Positions 8,039 through 16,523 of a DNA stretch of 64,000 bases are shown piece by piece; position 1 is the first letter of the stretch; every line of letters begins with the position of its first letter. The stretch covers positions 2,356,001 through 2,420,000 of the forward strand of contig NZ_FNRT01000002.1 in NCBI RefSeq assembly GCF_900105585.1, given 5' to 3'. The position numbers and the translations under genes are program-made. Origin of the DNA: Nocardioides exalbidus. Its GTDB lineage: Bacteria; Actinomycetota; Actinomycetes; Propionibacteriales; Nocardioidaceae. A model generated the notes under the pieces. That model saw only the letters and a program-made list of their open reading frames with translations, was not told where the DNA came from and searched no databases.

Positions 8039-11000
8039 GTGGGACGTGGGGCGACGCTGCGTCGGCATCGCGCGGGCATCGCCTCTGCCCTCGTCCTCAC
8101 GCTCGCAGCGGGAGCGGTCGTCACCTACGCGGTGACCGCCAGCGGCTACAAGAAGCACGAGGCCGAGCTCAACGACGGTGGCGTCTGGGTCGTCAACGGC
8201 GACAAGGGCTGGTCAGGTCGGCTGAACAAGCCGATCAACCAGCTCGACGGCGTCGTGCCCAGCCAGGACGGCAAGACGCGCCTCGACGTCGTGCAGGACG
8301 GCGCTGCCGTCGTGAGCCTCGACATCGACGCGGCGCGCGGCCAGTCGATCGACGCCAGCAGGCTGGTGTCGCAGGACGGCGGTGCGGCCGCGGTGCCGGC
8401 CGGCGGCGAGGTCCGCATGGCCGGCGGCACGCTCGCGAGCGTCGACGCCGAGACCGGCGACGTCTGGGCGGTGCGCTACGACGACCAGCTGGGCTCCCCG
8501 GTGATGACCGCGGTCGACCGCCAGTCGGAGCCGCTCGCCGAGACGGGCGAGGGCGCCTCCCTCGCGGTGAGCCTGGCCGGCACGGTCGTGGTGACCTCCA
8601 GCGTCGACGGGACCGTCACCACGCTGGCGGCCGGTGCCAGCACGTTCTCCGGCGAGAAGACCCGGGACCTCCCGGGGGACGCCGGACAGGTCGCCGCGGT
8701 GACGACAGTCGGCGAGCGCATCGTCACCCTCGACCCGGACGCCGGGGTGGTCAGCGTCGTCGGTGGCGGCACGGGATCGGTCCCGCCCGGCTCGGTCCTG
8801 CAGCAGTCCGGCCCCGCGGCCGACGCGGTGCTGGTCGCCGGCCCGGACGCGCTCTACAGCGTCGACCTCGACTCGGGCGACGTGACGACGGTGGCCGACG
8901 CCGAGGGCACGCCCGTCGAGCCGGTGCGCCTGGGTGCGTGCGTCTTCGGTGCGTGGTCCGGCGGCACGGGCCACCTCGCGACCCAGTGCGGCTTGCAGCC
9001 GGCAGCGACCAGCGACCTCGGCGGCAACGCCACCGCCCTGGCCTTCCGGGTCAACCGCGGCGAGATCGTCCTCAACGACGCCAACAGCGGAGCGGTCTGG
9101 GACGTCCAGCAGGAGAAGCCGATCCGGATCGACAACTGGGAGTCGTTCACCTCCAAGAAGAAGAAGGACGACGACGAGGAGGACAACGAGAACCAGAACG
9201 ACACCGACCGGCGTCCTCCGCAGGCCAAGCCCGACTCCTACGGCGTGCGCGCGGGTCGCACCACCGTCCTGCACCCGCTCGACAACGACTCCGCCCCCGA
9301 GGGACGGCTGCTGAGCATCGTCGACGTCGAGCAGCCCACTGGCGGCGCCCGCGTCGAGATCAGCCCGGACGGGCAGACGCTGGTCCTCCAGATGCCGGAG
9401 GAGGGCCGGCCCGCCCGGTTCGACTACTTCATCGACGACGGGCGCGACGGCCTGTCCGCCCACGCCACGGTCGACGTGGACGTGCGCGGCGACCAGGACA
9501 ACGAGGCCCCGGAGCTGCGCGCGGGCTACGAGAAGCCCACCTACAAGGTGCCGCACGGCGGCTCCCTGGCCGTGCCCGTCCTCTCCGACTGGCGCGACGA
9601 CAGCGACGGCGACACGATCCTGCTCGACTCGGCCCGCGCCGTCGGTGGCGACGAGAGCGGCGCCATGGCCCGGACGACGGCCGACGGGCGCATCCGCTTC
9701 TCCGCACCGACCACGGCTGCCGACAGCCAGGAGACGGTGCGCGTCGACTACGCCGTCACCGACGGTCGCTCGGCCCCGGTGCGCAAGTCGATCAGCTTCC
9801 AGGTGCAGGCGCCCAAGGACCAGCGGGCCTTCGCGCCCAGCGCCCAGCCCGACGTCGTCCGCGGGGAGGTGGGCCAGCCGATCAAGATCCGCCCGCTCCT
9901 CAACGACCTGCCCGGTTCCGACCCCGGCGCTCCGAACGCCGAGCTGAGCCTGGGCGGCAAGGTGCCGCAGCAGCCCGGCGCGAAGGTCGTCACCGACCTC
10001 GACTCCGGTCAGCTGACCGTCACCGCCGACCGCGTGGGCACCTACTTCCTCAAGTACGACGCCGGCTACGGCAACGCGCCGCCGGACCAGGGCACGATCC
10101 GGGTCGACGTGAAGCCGCGGCCGAAGCGCTCCGCCGACCCGATCGCGATGCCCGACACGCTGACGATCTACGGCCAGGCGCCGGGCATCGTCGACGTGCT
10201 CGCCAACGACCTCGACCCCGCCGGTGGGCTCCTCGTCGTGCAGCGTGCCTCGGCCGAGGACGAGCGCCAGCTCGACGTGGCCATCATCGACGGCCGGTGG
10301 CTGCGGATCTCGGCGGTCCAGCCGGTCCTCGCCCCGGCCACGCAGACGGTCTCCTACACGATCAGCAACGGTGCCAACTCCGGCGTGCGTGGCGAGGTCG
10401 TCGTCACCCAGCGACCCGAGCCCGAGGACAACACCCCGATCACCGTCGCCGACAAGGTCGTCGTGCGTGCGGGCACCTCGGTCTCGGCGCCCGTCCTCGA
10501 CAACGACGTGTCGCCCTCCGGCGACCGGCTCACCCTGCTGGGCAACGTGGTCGACGGTGACGCCCCCGGCATGCTCGAGGTGGTGGCACCCGTCGACGTC
10601 ACCGGCGACGTCGGCAAGGCCTACGTGTCCGGACGCGTGGTCCGCTACGTCGCCCCCGAGCAGATCGCGGAGCGCGACACCTTCGAGGTCACCTACGTCG
10701 CCCAGAACCTCGACGGCCGACGGGCCGAGGGCCTGCTGAGCGTCACCGTGGTGCCGAAGGACGACCCCAACGACCCGCCGGAGCCGCCGACCCTCGAGGG
10801 CCGCGTCGTCTCGGGCGACACCGTCAAGGTGCGCGTGCCCGGCGTCGGGGTCGACCGCAACGGTGACCCGGTCACGGTCACCGGCATCACGTCCGCCCCG
10901 CGGCTCGGCCGCATCGTGTCCTACGGCGGCAACTTCCTGGAGTACCAGGCCTACCCGCGCACGACGGGGACCGACGAGTTCAGCTACTCGATCGTCGACT

Positions 11001-14000
11001 CGCAGGGCGCGTTCGCCACGGGCCTGGTGCGCGTCGCCGTCGTCGAGCCCGACGGCACCCAGCCGCCGCTCGCGGTCGCCGACCGGCTCACCGTCGCGCC
11101 CGGGCGCACCGCCACGTTCGACCCGCTCGCCAACGACTTCATCGCGCCGGGCGACTCGGTCGAGATCAAGCTGGTCGACGCGCCGGACGGCGTCGAGCTC
11201 GACCCGGAGACCAACCTCGTCACGGTCCCGGCACCGGCGACCGTCGACGAGCCGTCCGTGGTGATCGTCTACACCGTCAGCAACGGCCTGAGCCAGTCGC
11301 GCGCCACGATGACGCTCGAGACGGAGGCGGACTTCAACAACCCGCCGATCGTCTACGACGCGTTCGGGAGCGTCGAGGAGAGCGGGAGCGTCGTCGTCGA
11401 CGTCCTCGAGGGCGCCTACGACCCCGACGGCGACGCCGGTGACCTCGTCGTGAGCGACGTGTCGGGCGACGAGTCGGCCACCGTGGTCGGGGGCTCCCGG
11501 GTCCGCGTGGACCGTGGCGCCTCGCCGAAGGTGCTCCCGTTCGAGGTCCGCGACGCCGACGGCGGCGTCGCCACCGCGTCGGTCTACGTCCCGCCGACCG
11601 GCAACGGCCTGCCCTACGTCCTGCCCGACTCCTTGATCCGGCTCGACGCGGGCGACAGCGTGGGCGGCAAGCTGTCCGACTACGTCGCCGCGCCCGAGGG
11701 AGCCGACGTACGCCTCGCGTCCGGGCGTCGATCGTGGTCGGGCTCGCCCGCGGCCCTCACCGCCGGCCCCGACGGCGACACGAGGTTCACGGTGTCGGCA
11801 GCACCCGGCTACCGCGGCCCCGGCGCAGTCCTGGTGGAGGTGACCACGTCCACCGACGCGTCCGGCAACGAGGACACCTCGACGACCGACGACGGGGCCA
11901 CCGTGCTCCTGTCGATCCCGGTCCAGGTCGGCGACGACACGCCGACCCTCGAGTGCCCGTCCACCGTGGTGCCGATCTCCGCCGGACAGACCTACGACCT
12001 CGACATCGCCACGTTCTGCAAGGTCTACACCGTCGACCCACGGGACGCCGCCGGCCTCGACTACACCGCCGAGTGGAGCCAGGGCATCGACGGGGTCGAC
12101 GTCTCCGCACCCGCGGGATCGGTCGCGACCATCACGGCGGCGGACTCCGCGACCCAGGGTGGGGAGGGCTCGCTCACCGTGCGTGCCGGTGGCAGCAACT
12201 CCCAGGAGATCCGCTTCCGGCTCGCAGCCGCGCCGCCCCCGACGCTGCTCCCGATCCGGGTCGAGACCCTGGAGGCGGGCCAGAGCCGCTCCTTCGACAT
12301 CGCCTCCTACCTCCAGGCCGGCGTGTCCGACCCGAGTCCCACCATCGTCTCGGTCAGGAGCACCGGCAACTCGCAGGTCAAGGCCACGACCAGCGGCAGC
12401 AGGCTGACGTTCACCGCCACGAAGGACGCCCGCGGTGCGGACGCGAGCTTCCAGCTCGTCGTGAGCGACGTCGACTCCTCCGACGCGCCGGCGGCGCGTC
12501 GCGTCGAGGGGCGCGTCCAGTTCAAGGTCGTCGGCGTGCCCGACGCACCGGGGAGCCCGCGGCCGTTCCCGGACGCCGAGCGTGAGGGCGCGGTGAAGAT
12601 GTCGTGGGCCCCGCCGGCGGACGACGGCGGCTCGCCGATCACCTCCTACGTCGTGCGCGAGGAGAAGAGCGGCGACACCCAGAGGTGCGACACGAACCTG
12701 TGCGTGTTCCGCAACCTCGACAACGGCCGCAACTACTACTTCCGCGTGAAGGCCGTGAACCGGGTCGGGGAGAGCGACTGGAGCGACCTGTCCAAGCAGG
12801 CGCGCGCCGACACCGCACCCGGCCGGGTCTCCAACATCCGGATGACCGACCGTGGCAACGGCACGATCACCTTCGCGTGGGACAAGCCGACCACCCAGAC
12901 CTCCAAGATCCTCAGCTACTCCGTCTCGTGGGCGGGCGTCAGCGAGCCGATCGTGGTGCCGGGCGACAAGCCCAGGTTCACCGCGACCGGTCTCGACAAC
13001 AACGCGCGCTACGTCTTCCAGGTGAAGGCGGTGAACGAGACGGGCGTATCGCTGCCACGTTTCTCCCCGGAGATGCAGTCGCTCGGCACCCCCGTTCCTC
13101 CTGCGGCGCCCGCCGTCGTCGACCTCGAGGCGGGTGCCAACCAGACCAACGTGAGGATCAGCTGGCAGGCAGTGCTGCCCGAGGGCCCCGGCCCGACGGC
13201 GTACACCGTCACCTACAGCAACGGCTCCACCACCGGTGCCGTCCCGGGGTGCCAGAAGCTCGTGTCGCTCACGTGCACGCACTCCGGCGTGCCCTACGAC
13301 GGGCTCACCTACACCTACCGCGTGGTCGCGGCCAACGAGCCCGGCAACCGGTCGCTGCCCAGCGAGGGCACCGCGATCCAGGCCGTCGGCCGACCGGCCG
13401 CGTGGGGCGGCTTCACCGCGAGCGCGACCGGCAACAGCCAGGAGGCGCAGCTCCAGTACACCGTTCCCGATGCCCGTGGCTCGACGAGCAAGGTCGACAT
13501 CCTCGTCGCCGGAGTCGCGGTCCGGACCTTCAACCAGCAGACCGGCTTCGTCACGACGCGCGTCCCGACGCCGAGCAACGAGCAGCCCTACCCGGTCCAG
13601 CTCAGGGTGTGCAACGAGGACGCCCCCGCCGGCTGCACCCTCAGCGCGACCCAGAACGTCCAGACCTACGGGCGTCTCGACGGGATGCTCAACGACATCC
13701 CCGACGCTGCCGTCAGCGGCAAGCAGGTGACCTGGACGGTCAGCGGCTCGAGCAACGGAGACCCGGGATCGCTGGTCTACCGCATCAACGGCGGGGCCGA
13801 GCAGACCATCAACCTCACCGGCGTGGGCGGCTTCAGCCAGGCGATCACCACCACGACCGAGGACTTCGCTCAGAACGTGACGCTCGACGTGCGGCTGGTC
13901 GACACCGCCCCCGCCGGGCGGGGCGAGGCACGCAAGTCGAAGACCTCCATCAGCGGCGTGCCCGATCCGGGCGTCACCGTGGAGCGGCGCCTGCAGTGCC

Positions 14001-14311
14001 GTGACGACGACAACGACCCGAACAACAACTGCTGGCAGGGCGAGGGCAACGGCAAGCCGCCGCCCTGCGAGCGGGACGGCTGCGGGTTCATCAAGTTCTA
14101 CGTCTCGGGCTTCTACGAGAGCTTCACCTGCCGGGTGAGCATGAGCTGGAACGGCTACACCGGCTGGCGCACGTACTCCTTCAACAACCCCGTGGGCGGG
14201 CAGGTCTCGCAGGACACCGACTGGTACTCACCGAACGGTGGCGGTGCCACCATCACCTGCCAGGGCAACGGCTTCTGGCAACGGACGGCGTCCGGTTCCC
14301 AGGGCTGGTAG
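8039..14311 (+). CDS. Giant membrane-anchored Ig-like/fibronectin III protein
   Basis: A 2090-residue protein. A basic start (VGRGATLRRHR) precedes one hydrophobic signal anchor (about 14-37). Residues ~50-350 look like a beta-propeller of short repeats. An acidic/basic linker (KKKKDDDEEDNENQ, ~372-390) follows. About ten Ig/cadherin-like tandem domains then run to ~1500, marked by recurring PxxxxVxxDNDxxP blocks. At least three fibronectin III domains lie at ~1500-1590, ~1591-1683 and ~1684-1785. The C-terminal ~110 residues hold spaced cysteines. There is no LPXTG or C-terminal membrane helix, so it should hang outside from its N-terminal anchor. The start is GTG 8039, after AAGGGGGA. Partners are the downstream MoxR, DUF58 and transglutaminase-fold proteins. 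Function unknown; an envelope or adhesion role is inferred. Confidence 0.88.
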   Translation: MGRGATLRRHRAGIASALVLTLAAGAVVTYAVTASGYKKHEAELNDGGVWVVNGDKGWSGRLNKPINQLDGVVPSQDGKTRLDVVQDGAAVVSLDIDAARGQSIDASRLVSQDGGAAAVPAGGEVRMAGGTLASVDAETGDVWAVRYDDQLGSPVMTAVDRQSEPLAETGEGASLAVSLAGTVVVTSSVDGTVTTLAAGASTFSGEKTRDLPGDAGQVAAVTTVGERIVTLDPDAGVVSVVGGGTGSVPPGSVLQQSGPAADAVLVAGPDALYSVDLDSGDVTTVADAEGTPVEPVRLGACVFGAWSGGTGHLATQCGLQPAATSDLGGNATALAFRVNRGEIVLNDANSGAVWDVQQEKPIRIDNWESFTSKKKKDDDEEDNENQNDTDRRPPQAKPDSYGVRAGRTTVLHPLDNDSAPEGRLLSIVDVEQPTGGARVEISPDGQTLVLQMPEEGRPARFDYFIDDGRDGLSAHATVDVDVRGDQDNEAPELRAGYEKPTYKVPHGGSLAVPVLSDWRDDSDGDTILLDSARAVGGDESGAMARTTADGRIRFSAPTTAADSQETVRVDYAVTDGRSAPVRKSISFQVQAPKDQRAFAPSAQPDVVRGEVGQPIKIRPLLNDLPGSDPGAPNAELSLGGKVPQQPGAKVVTDLDSGQLTVTADRVGTYFLKYDAGYGNAPPDQGTIRVDVKPRPKRSADPIAMPDTLTIYGQAPGIVDVLANDLDPAGGLLVVQRASAEDERQLDVAIIDGRWLRISAVQPVLAPATQTVSYTISNGANSGVRGEVVVTQRPEPEDNTPITVADKVVVRAGTSVSAPVLDNDVSPSGDRLTLLGNVVDGDAPGMLEVVAPVDVTGDVGKAYVSGRVVRYVAPEQIAERDTFEVTYVAQNLDGRRAEGLLSVTVVPKDDPNDPPEPPTLEGRVVSGDTVKVRVPGVGVDRNGDPVTVTGITSAPRLGRIVSYGGNFLEYQAYPRTTGTDEFSYSIVDSQGAFATGLVRVAVVEPDGTQPPLAVADRLTVAPGRTATFDPLANDFIAPGDSVEIKLVDAPDGVELDPETNLVTVPAPATVDEPSVVIVYTVSNGLSQSRATMTLETEADFNNPPIVYDAFGSVEESGSVVVDVLEGAYDPDGDAGDLVVSDVSGDESATVVGGSRVRVDRGASPKVLPFEVRDADGGVATASVYVPPTGNGLPYVLPDSLIRLDAGDSVGGKLSDYVAAPEGADVRLASGRRSWSGSPAALTAGPDGDTRFTVSAAPGYRGPGAVLVEVTTSTDASGNEDTSTTDDGATVLLSIPVQVGDDTPTLECPSTVVPISAGQTYDLDIATFCKVYTVDPRDAAGLDYTAEWSQGIDGVDVSAPAGSVATITAADSATQGGEGSLTVRAGGSNSQEIRFRLAAAPPPTLLPIRVETLEAGQSRSFDIASYLQAGVSDPSPTIVSVRSTGNSQVKATTSGSRLTFTATKDARGADASFQLVVSDVDSSDAPAARRVEGRVQFKVVGVPDAPGSPRPFPDAEREGAVKMSWAPPADDGGSPITSYVVREEKSGDTQRCDTNLCVFRNLDNGRNYYFRVKAVNRVGESDWSDLSKQARADTAPGRVSNIRMTDRGNGTITFAWDKPTTQTSKILSYSVSWAGVSEPIVVPGDKPRFTATGLDNNARYVFQVKAVNETGVSLPRFSPEMQSLGTPVPPAAPAVVDLEAGANQTNVRISWQAVLPEGPGPTAYTVTYSNGSTTGAVPGCQKLVSLTCTHSGVPYDGLTYTYRVVAANEPGNRSLPSEGTAIQAVGRPAAWGGFTASATGNSQEAQLQYTVPDARGSTSKVDILVAGVAVRTFNQQTGFVTTRVPTPSNEQPYPVQLRVCNEDAPAGCTLSATQNVQTYGRLDGMLNDIPDAAVSGKQVTWTVSGSSNGDPGSLVYRINGGAEQTINLTGVGGFSQAITTTTEDFAQNVTLDVRLVDTAPAGRGEARKSKTSISGVPDPGVTVERRLQCRDDDNDPNNNCWQGEGNGKPPPCERDGCGFIKFYVSGFYESFTCRVSMSWNGYTGWRTYSFNNPVGGQVSQDTDWYSPNGGGATITCQGNGFWQRTASGSQGW

Positions 14312-14361
14312 CCACCTCCACCACCTTTCATCACGCACCTCCGAGACAGGACACGCACCGC

Positions 14362-15333
14362 ATGACGATCAGCCACGAACAGGCCGAGTGGTTCAAGTCG
14401 ACCTTCGACCAGCTCACCGACAACATGGAGAAGGCCGTCCTCGGCAAGCGCCACGTCGTCCGGCTCGCGCTCACCTGCCTGCTCTCCGAGGGACACGTCC
14501 TGCTCGAGGACTTCCCGGGCACGGGCAAGACGATGCTCGCCCGCGCGCTGGCCAACACCGTGCAGGGCAGCCACGCGCGCATCCAGTTCACGCCCGACCT
14601 GCTGCCCTCCGACGTCACCGGGGTGACCGTCTACGACCAGCACAAGGGCACCTTCGAGTTCCACCCCGGCCCGATCTTCCACACGATCGTGCTGGCCGAC
14701 GAGATCAACCGCGCCTCGCCGAAGACCCAGTCGGCCCTCCTCGAGGTGATGGAGGAGGGACGGGTCACCGTCGACGGCGTCGCGCACCCGGTGGGCAGGC
14801 CGTTCCTCGTGATCGCCACCCAGAACCCGATCGAGCAGGCCGGCACCTACCGCCTCCCCGAGGCGCAGCTCGACCGCTTCCTCATGAAGACCTCGGTGGG
14901 CTACCCCGACCGCCAGGCAACCGTCGAGCTGCTCAACAACGCCGCGGTCCGCGACCGCGCCGCCCTCGTCACGCCGGTCATCACGGCCGCGACGATCGCG
15001 CAGATGAGCGGGCTGGCCGACGACGTCTACGTCGACCCCGCGGTGATCGGCTACGTCGCCGAGCTCGCCGAGGAGTCCCGCCGCCAGCCGCACGTGAAGC
15101 TCGGCCTGTCGGCCCGCGGCTGCCTGGCCTTCGTCCGGGTCGCCAAGACCTGGGCCGCCGCCGACGGTCGCGACCACGTCGTCCCCGACGACATCAAGGA
15201 CCTCGCCGAGCCCGTGCTCTCGCACCGCCTCCTGCTCGACGCCGAGGCCCAGTTCAGCGGCATCGACGTGCAGACGGTCATCTCCCGACTGCTCGACTCG
15301 GTCGCGCCGCCGACCGACCGCGTGGGGGGCTGA
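14362..15333 (+). CDS. MoxR-family AAA+ ATPase
   Basis: A 323-residue AAA+ ATPase with Walker A DFPGTGKTM (around 50), Walker B IVLADEINR and the sensor region IATQNPIEQAGTYRLPEAQLDRF, followed by the small lid domain. MoxR proteins act as chaperone-like ATPases for the products of adjacent genes, most often DUF58/VWA proteins, and that gene follows 8 bp later. It lies 50 bp after the giant-protein gene on the same strand. Confidence 0.94.
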   Translation: MTISHEQAEWFKSTFDQLTDNMEKAVLGKRHVVRLALTCLLSEGHVLLEDFPGTGKTMLARALANTVQGSHARIQFTPDLLPSDVTGVTVYDQHKGTFEFHPGPIFHTIVLADEINRASPKTQSALLEVMEEGRVTVDGVAHPVGRPFLVIATQNPIEQAGTYRLPEAQLDRFLMKTSVGYPDRQATVELLNNAAVRDRAALVTPVITAATIAQMSGLADDVYVDPAVIGYVAELAEESRRQPHVKLGLSARGCLAFVRVAKTWAAADGRDHVVPDDIKDLAEPVLSHRLLLDAEAQFSGIDVQTVISRLLDSVAPPTDRVGG

Positions 15334-15341
15334 GACGTCCC

Positions 15342-16523
15342 ATGAGGCAGCGGTTGAACGATGCGCTCGGGGTCATCAAGCCGATCGGCTGGTTGGTCCT
15401 CGGGCTCGGCCTGGGCTCGCTCCTGGTCGCCACCGCCATGCAGTGGCGCGAGCTGGCGGTCCTCGGTGTGGCGTGCCTCGCGCTGATCGTCCTCGCGCTG
15501 CCGTTCCTCGTCGGCCGCACCGCCGTCTCGGTCGACCTCCGCCTCCAGCCCGAGCGCGTGGCGGCCGGGCAGTCGGTGGCCGCCGGCGTGCTGGTGGTCA
15601 ACCGCGCCACGTCCCGGCTGGTGCCGACGACGCTCGAGGTGCCCGTCGGCTCGGCCGTCCACCGCTACGGCATCAGCTCGCTCGCTCCAGGCGCCACGCA
15701 CGAGGAGTCGTTCACGATCCGCACGGAGCGGCGCGGGGTCATCTCGGTCGGCCCCGCCATGACCCGTCGCGGCGACCCGGTCGGCATCTTCTCCCGCGAC
15801 GTCGTCTGGACGCCGGTGCGCGAGGTGCTCGTGCGTCCGCACCTCGTGCCGATGGAGTCGCTCGGCGCCGGGCTGCTCCGTGACCTCGAGGGCGTCTCGA
15901 CCGACGCCGTCAGCCAGAGCGACCTCGCCTTCCACGCGCTGCGCGAGTACGTCCCCGGCGACGACCTGCGCCACATCCACTGGCGCTCCTCGGCCAAGGT
16001 GATGGCCTCCACCGGCGAGTCGGCTCTCCTCGTGCGCCAGTACCTCGACACCCGTCGCAGCCACGCCACGATCGTGGTCGACGACGACGTGTCGTCGTGG
16101 GCCGACCCGGAGGACTTCGAGACCGCGATGGCCGTCGCCGCCTCGATCGCGGTGCGGGCCGTGCTGGACGAGTTCGACGTGTCGTTCGTCTGCGGTCGCC
16201 ACGCCTCGACCGGCTCCGACGGCTACCTCGCGCTCGACGCCGTCTGCCGGGCCGAGCTCGGCCGCCGCGGCATCGTCGAGTCCGGCCGCCAGGCCACCAC
16301 CCTCGCGCCCGACACCAGCCTCGCCTTCTTCGTCGGCGGCCGGGGGACCGAGTTCACCGACCTGCTGCGCTCGGCTGCCGCGTTCCCGCCCGAGGTACGC
16401 CGCTTCGGCATCGTGGTCGACCCCGAGGGCAACAGCCGGGTGACCGAGACCGGCGGCCTGCCGGTCCTCCACCTCGCCGCCAAGGAGGACCTCGGCGGCC
16501 TCCTGCGCTGGAGCGTGCGATGA
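15342..16523 (+). CDS. DUF58 domain membrane protein
   Basis: A 393-residue protein. Two adjacent hydrophobic segments near the N-terminus (about 15-60, GWLVLGLGLGSLLVA and LAVLGVACLALIVLALPFLVG) anchor a large domain. It carries the DUF58 hallmark LREYVPGDDLRHIHWRSSAK at about 203-222. DUF58 proteins are MoxR partners with a VWA-like fold; no direct enzymatic role is established. The ATG start lies 8 bp after the moxR stop. The stop overlaps the next gene's ATG as ATGA. Confidence 0.92.
   Translation: MRQRLNDALGVIKPIGWLVLGLGLGSLLVATAMQWRELAVLGVACLALIVLALPFLVGRTAVSVDLRLQPERVAAGQSVAAGVLVVNRATSRLVPTTLEVPVGSAVHRYGISSLAPGATHEESFTIRTERRGVISVGPAMTRRGDPVGIFSRDVVWTPVREVLVRPHLVPMESLGAGLLRDLEGVSTDAVSQSDLAFHALREYVPGDDLRHIHWRSSAKVMASTGESALLVRQYLDTRRSHATIVVDDDVSSWADPEDFETAMAVAASIAVRAVLDEFDVSFVCGRHASTGSDGYLALDAVCRAELGRRGIVESGRQATTLAPDTSLAFFVGGRGTEFTDLLRSAAAFPPEVRRFGIVVDPEGNSRVTETGGLPVLHLAAKEDLGGLLRWSVR

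Noticed and set aside
8213..13282. A 1689-residue open frame on the minus strand
   Set aside because: It is antisense to the giant Ig/fibronectin gene and has the biased composition typical of high-GC shadow frames, with no recognisable domain.
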